A stretch of 64,000 bases of DNA from Afipia massiliensis (lineage in GTDB: Bacteria; Pseudomonadota; Alphaproteobacteria; Rhizobiales; Xanthobacteraceae). Position numbers and translations under genes: made by a program. Where the stretch lies: the NCBI RefSeq assembly GCF_001006325.2, contig NZ_LBIA02000001.1, positions 3,163,501-3,227,500 of the forward strand, given 5' to 3'. Of this stretch, positions 41,864 to 50,278 are shown one piece after another. The notes beneath the pieces were generated by a model. It searched no databases. It saw nothing but the letters and a program-made list of their open reading frames with translations, and was not told where the DNA came from. The first letter of the stretch is position 1; each line of letters starts with the position of its first letter.

Positions 41864-43918
41864 ATGCTCGATCTGGCGATAGTCGGCGGTGGCCCAGGCG
41901 GGCTGATGAGTGCGTGGTACCTCAAGAAGAAGCTTGGGGCGCTCTGCCGTATCACCATCTATGAGGCCTCCGATCGGGTCGGCGGCAAAGTCCTGACGAA
42001 AAAATTCGACACCGCGCCTGCCATGTACGAAGCGGGCGTTGCCGAAATCTACGACTACTCCATGACGGGGCCGGACCCGCTGCGTGAGCTGGTCCAGCAT
42101 TTCGGATTGCAGACCATCCCGATGGACGCCGAGCAGGTGCAGATCGACGGCGAACTGCTGGACGACGTGCCGGGCATGCGCCGCAAATACGGCGCGCAGA
42201 CCGCGAAAGCCATCGAGGATTTCCGCAAGCTCTGCGCCGGCATGGTGTCGCCGATCGAATACTATGAAGGCGTCGGCGCGCACGACAACGAGCATCCCTG
42301 GGCGTACATCAGCGCCGAAGAACTGCTGGATCGCGAGGTGGCTGATCCGGTCGCCAAACGCTTCCTGAAAGTCATGGCGCGCTCCGACATCGCCACCGAA
42401 CCGCACAACACCAACGGCCTCAATGCGCTGAAGAACTTCGTGATGGATGTGGAGGGCTACATCGGCCTCTACTCGATCCAGAACGGCAACGAGCAGTTGA
42501 TCCACAGCCTGCAGAGCGAGATCGAGGCTGACATCCAGTTGAACCACCGCGTGCTGAAAGTCGGCAAGGCGGACTCCGGGCGCTATGCCATCAACATGAT
42601 GAACGGCAAGGCTCCTATCACCAAGGAACACGATCTCGTGGTGATGTGCCTGCCGCATTCGTGGCTCACCACCATGCGCTGGGACGGCGAGCTGCTGCGC
42701 CATTCGATGGTGAAGCACATCGCCTATTTCGATCGTCCCGCGCACTATCTGCGGGTCTCGATCCTGTTCGACGAACCGTTCTGGGGCGACAAGGTGCCTG
42801 GCGCGTGGTGGATGTCCGAGGCGTTCGGCGGCTGCTGCGTCTACGTCGAAGGCGCGCGGCACGATGTCGGCCGCCACGGCGTGCTGAACTGGCTGATCCC
42901 GGGCTCCGATGCGCTGGCCTTCGCCAATCTCAGCGACAAGGAACTCATCGATGCGGCGATCAAGTCGCTGCCAAAATCTTTAGGCAATGCGCGCGCGCAT
43001 TTCCTGGAGGGCAAGACCCATCGCTGGCTGTCATCGGTGAACAGCATTCCGGGCGGGTTGCCTGCACGCGATGTGATGACCAATCATCACCCCGAGCCGC
43101 ATGAGCATCCGGGTCTGGTCGTCGTCGGCGACTATCTGTTCGACTCGACACTGAACGGCCTGCTGGATTCCTCGGACGCCGCCACCGACATCATCCTGAC
43201 GCAGATGATCAAGCTGCGCTACGAGCGCGGCGAGGGCGGCAACGTGCCGTCCGACAAGATCGACCGCGCCTACTTCGACAACTATCGCAACCAGGGTCCC
43301 TACGGCGAGGTCTGGAGCAAGTTCACTGATCCGGACTATCTCACCAACCTGATCAAGATCGTCTGGAATCGCGCCAAGGGCTACAAGCTGCTGGTTGCGG
43401 GATCGGCGAGCGGCGAACTGGTCGGCGCGCTGCGGGAACGCGGCATCGATGCCTGGGGCGTCGAGAACAACCGCTACATCCACGGCAAGACGCCGAAGGC
43501 GCTGCGCAAGTACAACAAGCTTGGCTCGCTGACGAAACTGCCGTTCAAGGCAGGCGAGTTCGATTTCGTGTTTGAAACCAGCCTGTGTCATGTATCTGAC
43601 AAACAGGTGAAGCGCGCCGTGCGCGAGCTTAACCGCGTGGTGAAGACCGGCTTCGTGTTCGGATCGGTCACCAGCGACATGGTGCCCGCGCTGATCGACC
43701 GCTACGATCTGCTGCGCGGTGTCAAGAAACTGGGCACCTGGTGGGAATGGTCCGAGCTGTTCTTCGGCAACGGTTTCGACCTGTCCATGCATCGGCGCGA
43801 TACCACCGACGCGGTGTGGGATGCGACGCTCGCTGCCAACAAGGGGCCGGGCGACTGGTACGCGGACGCCGACAGCCTGCGCTATTCGTTCTTTGACAAG
43901 ATTGCGGACGACGACTAA
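41864..43918 (+). CDS. FAD-dependent amine-oxidase-like domain fused to a SAM methyltransferase domain
   Basis: ATG 41864 follows GAAGGA and starts directly at the dinucleotide-binding strand LAIVGGGPGGL (4-14), so it is chosen over upstream codons. Residues 1-~450 form a flavin amine-oxidase/desaturase fold, with YEASDRVGGK for the FAD ribose and VVVGDYLFDSTLNGLLDS (~416-435) as the C-terminal FAD motif. Residues ~480-684 form a class I methyltransferase, with motif I LLVAGSASGEL (509-519), an acidic VEN end of strand 2, and FDFVFETSLCHV as motif IV. The two activities in one chain are unusual. The substrate is unknown. An ABC exporter gene follows, beyond a palindromic repeat. Confidence 0.8.
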   Translation: MLDLAIVGGGPGGLMSAWYLKKKLGALCRITIYEASDRVGGKVLTKKFDTAPAMYEAGVAEIYDYSMTGPDPLRELVQHFGLQTIPMDAEQVQIDGELLDDVPGMRRKYGAQTAKAIEDFRKLCAGMVSPIEYYEGVGAHDNEHPWAYISAEELLDREVADPVAKRFLKVMARSDIATEPHNTNGLNALKNFVMDVEGYIGLYSIQNGNEQLIHSLQSEIEADIQLNHRVLKVGKADSGRYAINMMNGKAPITKEHDLVVMCLPHSWLTTMRWDGELLRHSMVKHIAYFDRPAHYLRVSILFDEPFWGDKVPGAWWMSEAFGGCCVYVEGARHDVGRHGVLNWLIPGSDALAFANLSDKELIDAAIKSLPKSLGNARAHFLEGKTHRWLSSVNSIPGGLPARDVMTNHHPEPHEHPGLVVVGDYLFDSTLNGLLDSSDAATDIILTQMIKLRYERGEGGNVPSDKIDRAYFDNYRNQGPYGEVWSKFTDPDYLTNLIKIVWNRAKGYKLLVAGSASGELVGALRERGIDAWGVENNRYIHGKTPKALRKYNKLGSLTKLPFKAGEFDFVFETSLCHVSDKQVKRAVRELNRVVKTGFVFGSVTSDMVPALIDRYDLLRGVKKLGTWWEWSELFFGNGFDLSMHRRDTTDAVWDATLAANKGPGDWYADADSLRYSFFDKIADDD

Positions 43919-43921
43919 TCG

Positions 43922-44085
43922 CTAGTGTGATGGTTCGCAAGTCCGCATCATTTCTACAGCACGTCCATTTGCGGACTTGCGAACCAAAACCACACTAGAA
44001 TTATAATTTCTAGTGTCCTTTTGAATCCGAAGTTCGCTATGGAAGATGCTGCAAAGTGAAGCGAACTTCGGATTCAGGACACTAG
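43922..44085. repeat. Tandem long palindromic repeats
   Basis: Two long inverted repeats lie head to tail. The first (43922-43998) pairs CTAGTGTG and GGTTCGCAAGTCCGCA with TGCGGACTTGCGAACC and CACACTAG. The second (44010-44085) pairs CTAGTGTCC and GAATCCGAAGTTCGC with GCGAACTTCGGATTC and GGACACTAG. The 11-base AT spacer itself sits in a third dyad (CACTAGAA / TTCTAGTG). Repeats of the GAATCCGAAGTTCGC type are interspersed in Bradyrhizobium relatives. Confidence 0.8.
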
Positions 44086-44154
44086 GGACGCACCGGCCAT
44101 CCGGCCGCTGCGACAAGTGATTGCGGCCGTTTGGCCGTGCAGCGACGGTTTTAG

Positions 44155-46116
44155 ATGTCGACCAAGCCGCCCACCCCGGATACCGACAAGCCAGAGTCGG
44201 GCAAGCCGCTCGATGATGAAGCTGCGCGCCTTGCCGCAGCGGCTCAGGCCGATATTCCGGCGCCGCCGGAGCCGGACGATATCGACGACGATGACGACGA
44301 CGAGGATCTCGTCGCCTATACCGCGAGCGAGGCCGCGGGTGCGTTCGCAACGTTGTGGCGGTTCACCTGGCCGCAACTGCGCAACTACAAGACCTGGCTC
44401 AGCTTCGTCGCGATCGGTCTTTTCATCGAGACGTTGTTCAACGTCATCATGCCGCTCAGCCTGAAATTCCTGATCGACGATGCGCTCGGCGAGGAAGATT
44501 TCCAGGCGCTCTACACCATCCTGACCGTGCTGGCGGTCGCCGGCATCATCACTTCCATTGTGGCGGTCTGGTACGAACGCTGGGACGCACGGCTGGCCGC
44601 CGCCGTCATCTCCGATGTTCGCGGGCGGCTTTTCTCGCATGTCCAGAATTTGCCTGCCGCCTTCTTCGGGCGCACCAAGCGCGGTGAAATCCTGTCGCGG
44701 TTCTCCGTCGACATGGCGGGCTACGAATCCTCGATCAAGCACTTCGCCAACGGCGCGATGCTGCCGTTCCTCGAATTGATCGCCGGCATCGGCCTGATGA
44801 TCTGGCTGAACTGGCAGTTGGCCGCCGTGGCGCTGCTGATATTTCCCATCACGCTGATCGGTCCGCGCATCCTGACCCCGAAGGCGGTGCAGGCGAACTA
44901 CGAGCAGAAGGTCAACGAATCCGCGATCCTCGGCGTGGTGCAGGAGAATGTCGCGGCGCAGATGGTGGTGAAGGCATTCGGCCTGCAGCGCAAGGCGTTC
45001 GGCTGGTTCACCTTCCGCAACAACGCGGCGCGGCGCTCGATGGCCGACGCGACGTTTCTCTCAACCATGGTGGAGCGCACCGTTACGGTGTCGGTGCTGC
45101 TGCTGCATCTGATCGTGCTGGCGATCGGCGCCTATCTCGCCACCATCGGCAAGATTTCGATCGGCACCTTCGTGACCTTCGAAAGCGCGTTCTGGGAAAT
45201 CTCCTACAACATCGCGCACCTGATGCACTTTATTCCGGTCGCGATCCAGGCCGCTGCCTCCGTTCGGCATATGGAGGAACTCCTTGATGAGCCGACCCGC
45301 GGCGCCGACCGGCCCGGCGCGCCGGATCTGCCGCGCATCACCGACAACATCAACTTCGACCGCGTTGTCTTCAAGTATGAAGGCAGTGACGCCGCCGTAC
45401 TCGACGGTCTCTCGCTCAAGATCGGCGTCGGCAAGAATGTCGCCATCGTGGGACCGAGCGGGTCCGGCAAGAGCACGCTGCTCAATCTCATTCTGCGTCT
45501 CTACGAACCGAGCGAAGGCAAGGTGACCGTCGACGGCGTCGATATTCGCAAGGTGACGCGCGACTCGCTGCGCAACAGCATGGCTGTGGTGTTCCAGGAA
45601 AACATGCTGTTCAACATGTCGATCCGCGAGAACATCCGCCTCGGCAAGGAAGGCGCGACCGACGCCGAGGTCGTGGATGCGGCGAAGAAGGCCGAGATCC
45701 ATCGCTACATCATGACGCTGCCGCAGAAGTACGACACGGTGGTCGGCGAGCGCGGCGACACGTTGTCCGGCGGTCAGCGCCAGCGCATCGCGATTGCGCG
45801 CGCCATCGTGCGCAACCCGTCCGTGCTACTGCTCGATGAAGCGACGTCGGCGCTCGACCAGACCACGGAAGCCGCGATCAACCGCACGCTGTTGAAGGTC
45901 GCCAAGGGCCGCACCATGATCTTCTCGACCCACCGGCTGACGTCGGTGGTCGACATGGATGAAATCATCGTCATCAGCAACGGCCAGGCCATCGAGCGCG
46001 GCCCGCATGCCGAACTGCTCAAGGCTAACGGCATGTACCGGAAGCTATGGGACGACCAGCTTCACAAGTCGCATCATCCCACCGAGGATGACGACGACGA
46101 TGATGACGACGATTGA
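44155..46116 (+). CDS. ABC exporter (fused membrane and ATPase domains) with Asp-rich ends
   Basis: The 653-residue half-transporter has six membrane segments in ~70-370 and an ATPase domain with Walker A GPSGSGKST (433-441), signature LSGGQ (537-541) and Walker B LLLDEAT (Asp561-Glu562). Half-transporters of this type dimerise to export lipids, peptides or small molecules. Unusual features are the cytoplasmic N-terminus containing DDIDDDDDDED (~41-51) and a C-terminus of HHPTE followed by about nine aspartates. It follows the FAD/methyltransferase fusion and may export that enzyme's product, which is inference. The palindromic repeat fills the gap between them. Confidence 0.92.
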   Translation: MSTKPPTPDTDKPESGKPLDDEAARLAAAAQADIPAPPEPDDIDDDDDDEDLVAYTASEAAGAFATLWRFTWPQLRNYKTWLSFVAIGLFIETLFNVIMPLSLKFLIDDALGEEDFQALYTILTVLAVAGIITSIVAVWYERWDARLAAAVISDVRGRLFSHVQNLPAAFFGRTKRGEILSRFSVDMAGYESSIKHFANGAMLPFLELIAGIGLMIWLNWQLAAVALLIFPITLIGPRILTPKAVQANYEQKVNESAILGVVQENVAAQMVVKAFGLQRKAFGWFTFRNNAARRSMADATFLSTMVERTVTVSVLLLHLIVLAIGAYLATIGKISIGTFVTFESAFWEISYNIAHLMHFIPVAIQAAASVRHMEELLDEPTRGADRPGAPDLPRITDNINFDRVVFKYEGSDAAVLDGLSLKIGVGKNVAIVGPSGSGKSTLLNLILRLYEPSEGKVTVDGVDIRKVTRDSLRNSMAVVFQENMLFNMSIRENIRLGKEGATDAEVVDAAKKAEIHRYIMTLPQKYDTVVGERGDTLSGGQRQRIAIARAIVRNPSVLLLDEATSALDQTTEAAINRTLLKVAKGRTMIFSTHRLTSVVDMDEIIVISNGQAIERGPHAELLKANGMYRKLWDDQLHKSHHPTEDDDDDDDDD

Positions 46117-46126
46117 TCGGTGAGGG

Positions 46127-46143
46127 GCAGCCGTTACGGCTGC
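46127..46143. other. Hairpin between convergent genes
   Basis: GCAGCCG and CGGCTGC form a 7-bp stem whose TTA loop is the stop codon of the minus-strand flavoprotein gene. It lies 10 bases after the ABC exporter stop. It may serve as a shared 3' end. Confidence 0.35.
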
Positions 46144-47300
46144 GCCGTCCGCCGGACCGACAGCGTTTCGCGCGCATGGCGCAACGCGCCGACCACGGCG
46201 CGATGCAGGAAGCGGGTCCAGCGCCGGAGATGCCACGACAAACCGGTATCGATGGAAATCGAACGCAGGTCGTAGGCCTGACGTTGTGAAGAAGCGTCGT
46301 TGGCGCACTTTTCCGGATCGTCGTAGAACTGCGAGATCTTTGCTGCGTCCATGCCCGTGCTGGCCAGCCACGCCGGGATGTAGGCGTTGCACAGCCGTTG
46401 CACATCCATGAACACCTTGCCGGTTCCGGTGCCGGCAGCAGGGCACGATGTGCAGAACGCGTCGCCGACCAGAACGATGCCGGCTTGCCGGTGCCCCTTG
46501 GTGACGTACAAGTCCGCCGGTCGAATCTTGATCATGCCGTCGACCTTGAACTCGCCGGAGAGGGCGCGAAGGTTCGGCATCAGTTCGTGAATGGCATTCT
46601 CGGGCGTCTGGCGCATGCGCCGCAGCCACGGATCGTCCATGCCGCGATAGACCATGAGATTGGCGCGCATGGCGGAGCCGATCGGGAACAGCGTCAGATA
46701 AGACATCTGCGCCGCCGAGTTCTCCGTGAAATAGGTCAGTGCGGGAAATTCAAACGTGTCGCGGCCCACCGGCGCGACATTGAATCCGACGGTGATGGAA
46801 TGACAGGGGCTGATGACCTCGCGCTCGATGCCGAGGGTGTGGCGCAGGCTGATGTTCAGGCCGTTCGCCAGCACGATCAGCCGCGCGGAAATTTCTTCGC
46901 CATTTGACAGCGTCAACGTCTGGCGATCGGGACTGGTTGCGACGGCTGTGATCTTGGCTTCGATGAAATCGACGCTGTCCGGAATCTGGCGGCGGACGGT
47001 GTTGACGAGGTCGTCGTAGATGATGCCGTGCTGGTCGCTGGGCTTCTTGTCGAGCAGGCGTCCCAGCCGGGCGGTCCAGGCGCTGCGGTCGAGCGTGGTG
47101 GCGGCAAGCACCGCTTCCGAAATTCCGGTCTTGCGCAGAAGGTCGAGCTGATAGCCGCCGAGCTTTTCGCAGCGGAAGTCTGGCGGATAGATTTTGTGAG
47201 GATCGACCAGGATCGCGGAAATGCCGGCGCGGCCAAGCATCGCGGCGGCCGTCGATCCGGCAAGCCCGCCACCAATGATGGCGATGTCCGTATGCCGCAT
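46134..47300 (-). CDS. FAD-dependent oxidoreductase/monooxygenase-like flavoprotein
   Basis: ATG 47300 is chosen because GAGG lies 8 bases upstream and the Rossmann strand follows at once (HTDIAIIGGGLAGSTAAAMLG); a longer frame starts at 47330. The 388 residues show FAD motifs GxGxxG at 10-15 and a late GDAFCTSCPAAGTG around 280-295, placing it with group A monooxygenases, geranylgeranyl reductases and halogenases. The halogenase WxWxIP motif is not seen. The substrate is unknown. It is convergent with the ABC exporter and divergent from the acyltransferase-like gene. Confidence 0.82.
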   Translation of the reverse strand: MRHTDIAIIGGGLAGSTAAAMLGRAGISAILVDPHKIYPPDFRCEKLGGYQLDLLRKTGISEAVLAATTLDRSAWTARLGRLLDKKPSDQHGIIYDDLVNTVRRQIPDSVDFIEAKITAVATSPDRQTLTLSNGEEISARLIVLANGLNISLRHTLGIEREVISPCHSITVGFNVAPVGRDTFEFPALTYFTENSAAQMSYLTLFPIGSAMRANLMVYRGMDDPWLRRMRQTPENAIHELMPNLRALSGEFKVDGMIKIRPADLYVTKGHRQAGIVLVGDAFCTSCPAAGTGTGKVFMDVQRLCNAYIPAWLASTGMDAAKISQFYDDPEKCANDASSQRQAYDLRSISIDTGLSWHLRRWTRFLHRAVVGALRHARETLSVRRTAQP

Positions 47301-47561
47301 GTTTTTGGCCTCTTTCGAGGTACTTAGCACCGCGGCTGCAAACTCGACTAAAGCTTGAACGAAATATGGTGAACGGTTGGTTAAGCGAATGCTGCAGAAA
47401 CACGTGTATTAACGATTAAAATGGTTGCGACTTGCCTGCGTCGTGCGGTCGCAGCACTAATGTTCCGGGACGACTTTTGGTTCTTGGATATCAGTCGTGC
47501 ACCCGCAATCAGGTACCGCGAGAATGCGGCTTCGAGGCGCATTGGCGCAGGTTTGGCCTTC

Positions 47562-48692
47562 ATGATTTCAGTTACCGTCGCAACGCCGGGCCAGGACCTC
47601 ACCGCGCAGTGGAATGATCTCATTCGCCGCGCGCCTGGCAATGCATTCATGAATCCGGTGGCGCTCAAGGCGGCGTTCGACACCATGTTCGCGGCGGTTT
47701 ATGTGCTGCTGGCTTGGGAGGAGGGCGTCGAGTCCGCGCGGCTGGTGGGGCTTTGGGCCTTGCAGCATCGCAACGTCATGATGCTCTGGCCGGCGCTGCT
47801 CGAAGCCCGCCCGTTCAACTACGCTTTTTTATCGACGCCGGTGATCGATCCCGCCTTCGCCGCCGAAGTCATGCCTGCATTCTTCGCCGCAATCCGCAAA
47901 AACCCCGCGCTGCCGAATGTGGTCAGCCTGAAGGAAATGGATGCGGACTCGCAGGCCTATGCGGCAATTCAAAAGACGATCGCGGACGAGCATCACGCGC
48001 ATCTGACGCTCACCCGGAGTTTGCGGCCGTCGGTGTCGCGCGAAAAGGGCGTCAAGAATTCAGGCTCGACCCGCAAGAAGCTGCGGCAGGACTGGAACAG
48101 GCTGTCCGCCCTGGGCAGGCTGGAGATGGTCAACGAGCGTACCGCGGACGCGACAAAGGCCGCTTACGAGCAGTTTCTCGATCTCGAAAAGCGAAGCTGG
48201 AAGGGCGACAAGGGCACCGCGATCCTTTGTAGCGAGCGGGATGCCGAATTCACCCGGCGGCTGATTGGCGATCTCGCGGCGGAGGGCAACGCCTCGGTGG
48301 CCCTGCTGCGCCTCGATGGGCGGGCCATCGCGGCCCAGGTGCTGATGTATTGCGGGACCACGGCCTTTACGTGGAAAATCGCGTTTGACGCCGAATTCGC
48401 CAAATACTCCCCGGGCGTGCTGCTGGTCGACAAAATGACCGAGCAACTCTTCGCTGAGACCGATGTTCAGGCCATCGATTCGTGCTCGGCGGAGGGGAGT
48501 TTCATGGCCCAGATCTGGACCGGCCGGAAAACCATGGTCGACATGGTGGTCGACGTCGGCTCCACCCGTTCGCTGGTGTTCGGCATGGAGGCGGCCCGGC
48601 AGTACGGCTATGAGCGGCTGCGCGACCTGCGGGACTGGTTGCGATCGACTTCCCTAAGCCCGGCAAAGCGGCGGCTGGCGCCATCGTCATAG
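47562..48692 (+). CDS. BioF2/FemAB-like GNAT-fold acyltransferase
   Basis: From ATG 47562 the protein has 376 residues. The frame is open upstream to ATG 47421 (423 residues), but the recognisable domain starts near ISVTVATPGQDLTAQW; neither start has a strong ribosome binding site. The C-terminal half is a GNAT fold with TKAAYEQFLDLEKRSWKGDKGTA and VALLRLDGRAIAAQVLMYCG, as in CelD/BcsL and BioF2-like proteins linked to cell-envelope or polysaccharide modification. The later FAKYSPGVLLVDKM segment is typical of that family. The donor and acceptor are unknown. It is divergent from the flavoprotein gene. Confidence 0.75.
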   Translation: MISVTVATPGQDLTAQWNDLIRRAPGNAFMNPVALKAAFDTMFAAVYVLLAWEEGVESARLVGLWALQHRNVMMLWPALLEARPFNYAFLSTPVIDPAFAAEVMPAFFAAIRKNPALPNVVSLKEMDADSQAYAAIQKTIADEHHAHLTLTRSLRPSVSREKGVKNSGSTRKKLRQDWNRLSALGRLEMVNERTADATKAAYEQFLDLEKRSWKGDKGTAILCSERDAEFTRRLIGDLAAEGNASVALLRLDGRAIAAQVLMYCGTTAFTWKIAFDAEFAKYSPGVLLVDKMTEQLFAETDVQAIDSCSAEGSFMAQIWTGRKTMVDMVVDVGSTRSLVFGMEAARQYGYERLRDLRDWLRSTSLSPAKRRLAPSS

Positions 48693-49388
48693 CGCGAGTG
48701 ATTTGCGCGAAAATCTGTATAAATAATTGAAATATAACAGATTTATTCTAAATTTGACGCCGCAAGTCTGCCGGTGTGCGCCCGTTGCCAGTCTGTCCCG
48801 CCCCAAATAGGCGCTCGGAAGCTCTCCGTCTGACCAGATCAGCAGCCTGTGGAATCAGCGGAATCGGCGCTGCGCGGATTCGCGCGGTATGTCATAAATA
48901 GCCCGTTCGGGTTTCGCTGAGAGTGCAAGAAGTGGCTCTGCCGCTTGCGCTTTTGCGATGTCGTTTAGTCTTGACTTGGCATCGCATGACTTATAAAACC
49001 CGGCCACTTCACGACAGGCGGTGAGCTTCTCTTACGTCGGAACGGACCACCATTTCAGCCCTACGGGATGAAACGGCACCAACCTCGACGAACGTCGCTC
49101 AAACGCTGTCGGCACTAGCCAGGCAATGCCAGGACAATATTTGGTCTTAAGAGCAATAGCTCCTGAGATCAGTCTCGGATGCATGATCTCGGTGAGCCGA
49201 ACAGGCGAGCTGCGGTCCTCTGTGGCGTCAAGCGCTTTCCGTTCAGCGATGAATGGTTGGCGTGATTTCGTTTTGCGCGATCAAGCGCGCGAGGCGAGGT
49301 TGGTGGGCCGAAGACGTGAAGCGAGTGGGGCGGTGGCCCCGAATGAATTTGCGGAGCCGATAAGGTTTCGCGCGAACAAGGGTGAACG
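48693..49388 (+). promoter_or_regulatory. str-operon upstream region with predicted promoter
   Basis: This ~700-base gap has an AT-rich inverted repeat just after the acyltransferase gene (AAATCTGT 48711-48718, ACAGATTT 48737-48744). TTGACT (48971-48976) with TATAAA (48993-48998) at a 16-base spacer is the best promoter seen. It would give rpsL a leader of about 380 bases. A GAGATCA/TGATCTC stem (49165-49190) lies within that leader. An in-frame stretch near 49126 has no coding character. Confidence 0.5.
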
Positions 49389-49760
49389 ATGCCGACGATC
49401 AACCAGCTGATCGCGAAACCACGCGAAGCGCAGAAGTCGCGCAAGAAGGTGCCAGCGCTGCAGCAGTCGCCGCAGAAGCGTGGCGTTTGCACGCGCGTCT
49501 ATACGACGACTCCGAAGAAGCCGAACTCCGCGCTTCGTAAGGTCGCCAAGGTGCGTCTGACCAACGGCTTCGAGGTCATCGGCTACATTCCGGGTGAAGG
49601 CCACAACCTTCAGGAGCACTCGGTGGTCATGATCCGCGGCGGCCGCGTCAAGGATTTGCCCGGCGTTCGTTACCACATTCTCCGCGGCGTCCTCGATACG
49701 CAGGGCGTCAAGAACCGCAAGCAGCGCCGTTCGAAGTACGGCGCGAAGCGTCCGAAGTAA
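49389..49760 (+). CDS. rpsL: 30S ribosomal protein S12
   Basis: The 123-residue protein has the invariant decoding-centre loop [11 protein letters not shown], with Lys43 unmutated (streptomycin-sensitive type), and KDLPGVRYH with the second conserved lysine and the Asp that is often thiomethylated. It is the first gene of the str operon; rpsG follows after 15 bases. Confidence 0.99.
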   Translation: MPTINQLIAKPREAQKSRKKVPALQQSPQKRGVCTRVYTTTPKKPNSALRKVAKVRLTNGFEVIGYIPGEGHNLQEHSVVMIRGGRVKDLPGVRYHILRGVLDTQGVKNRKQRRSKYGAKRPK

Positions 49761-49772
49761 TCGGGGATCTGA

Positions 49773-50246
<474 letters not shown>

Positions 50247-50278
50247 CGGCGAAACGAACGGAAATTAAGGAAGCTCCT

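Noticed and set aside
49126-49410. Open frame of 94 codons upstream of and overlapping rpsL
   Set aside because: No ribosome binding site and no recognisable domain; it overlaps the rpsL start and is probably chance.
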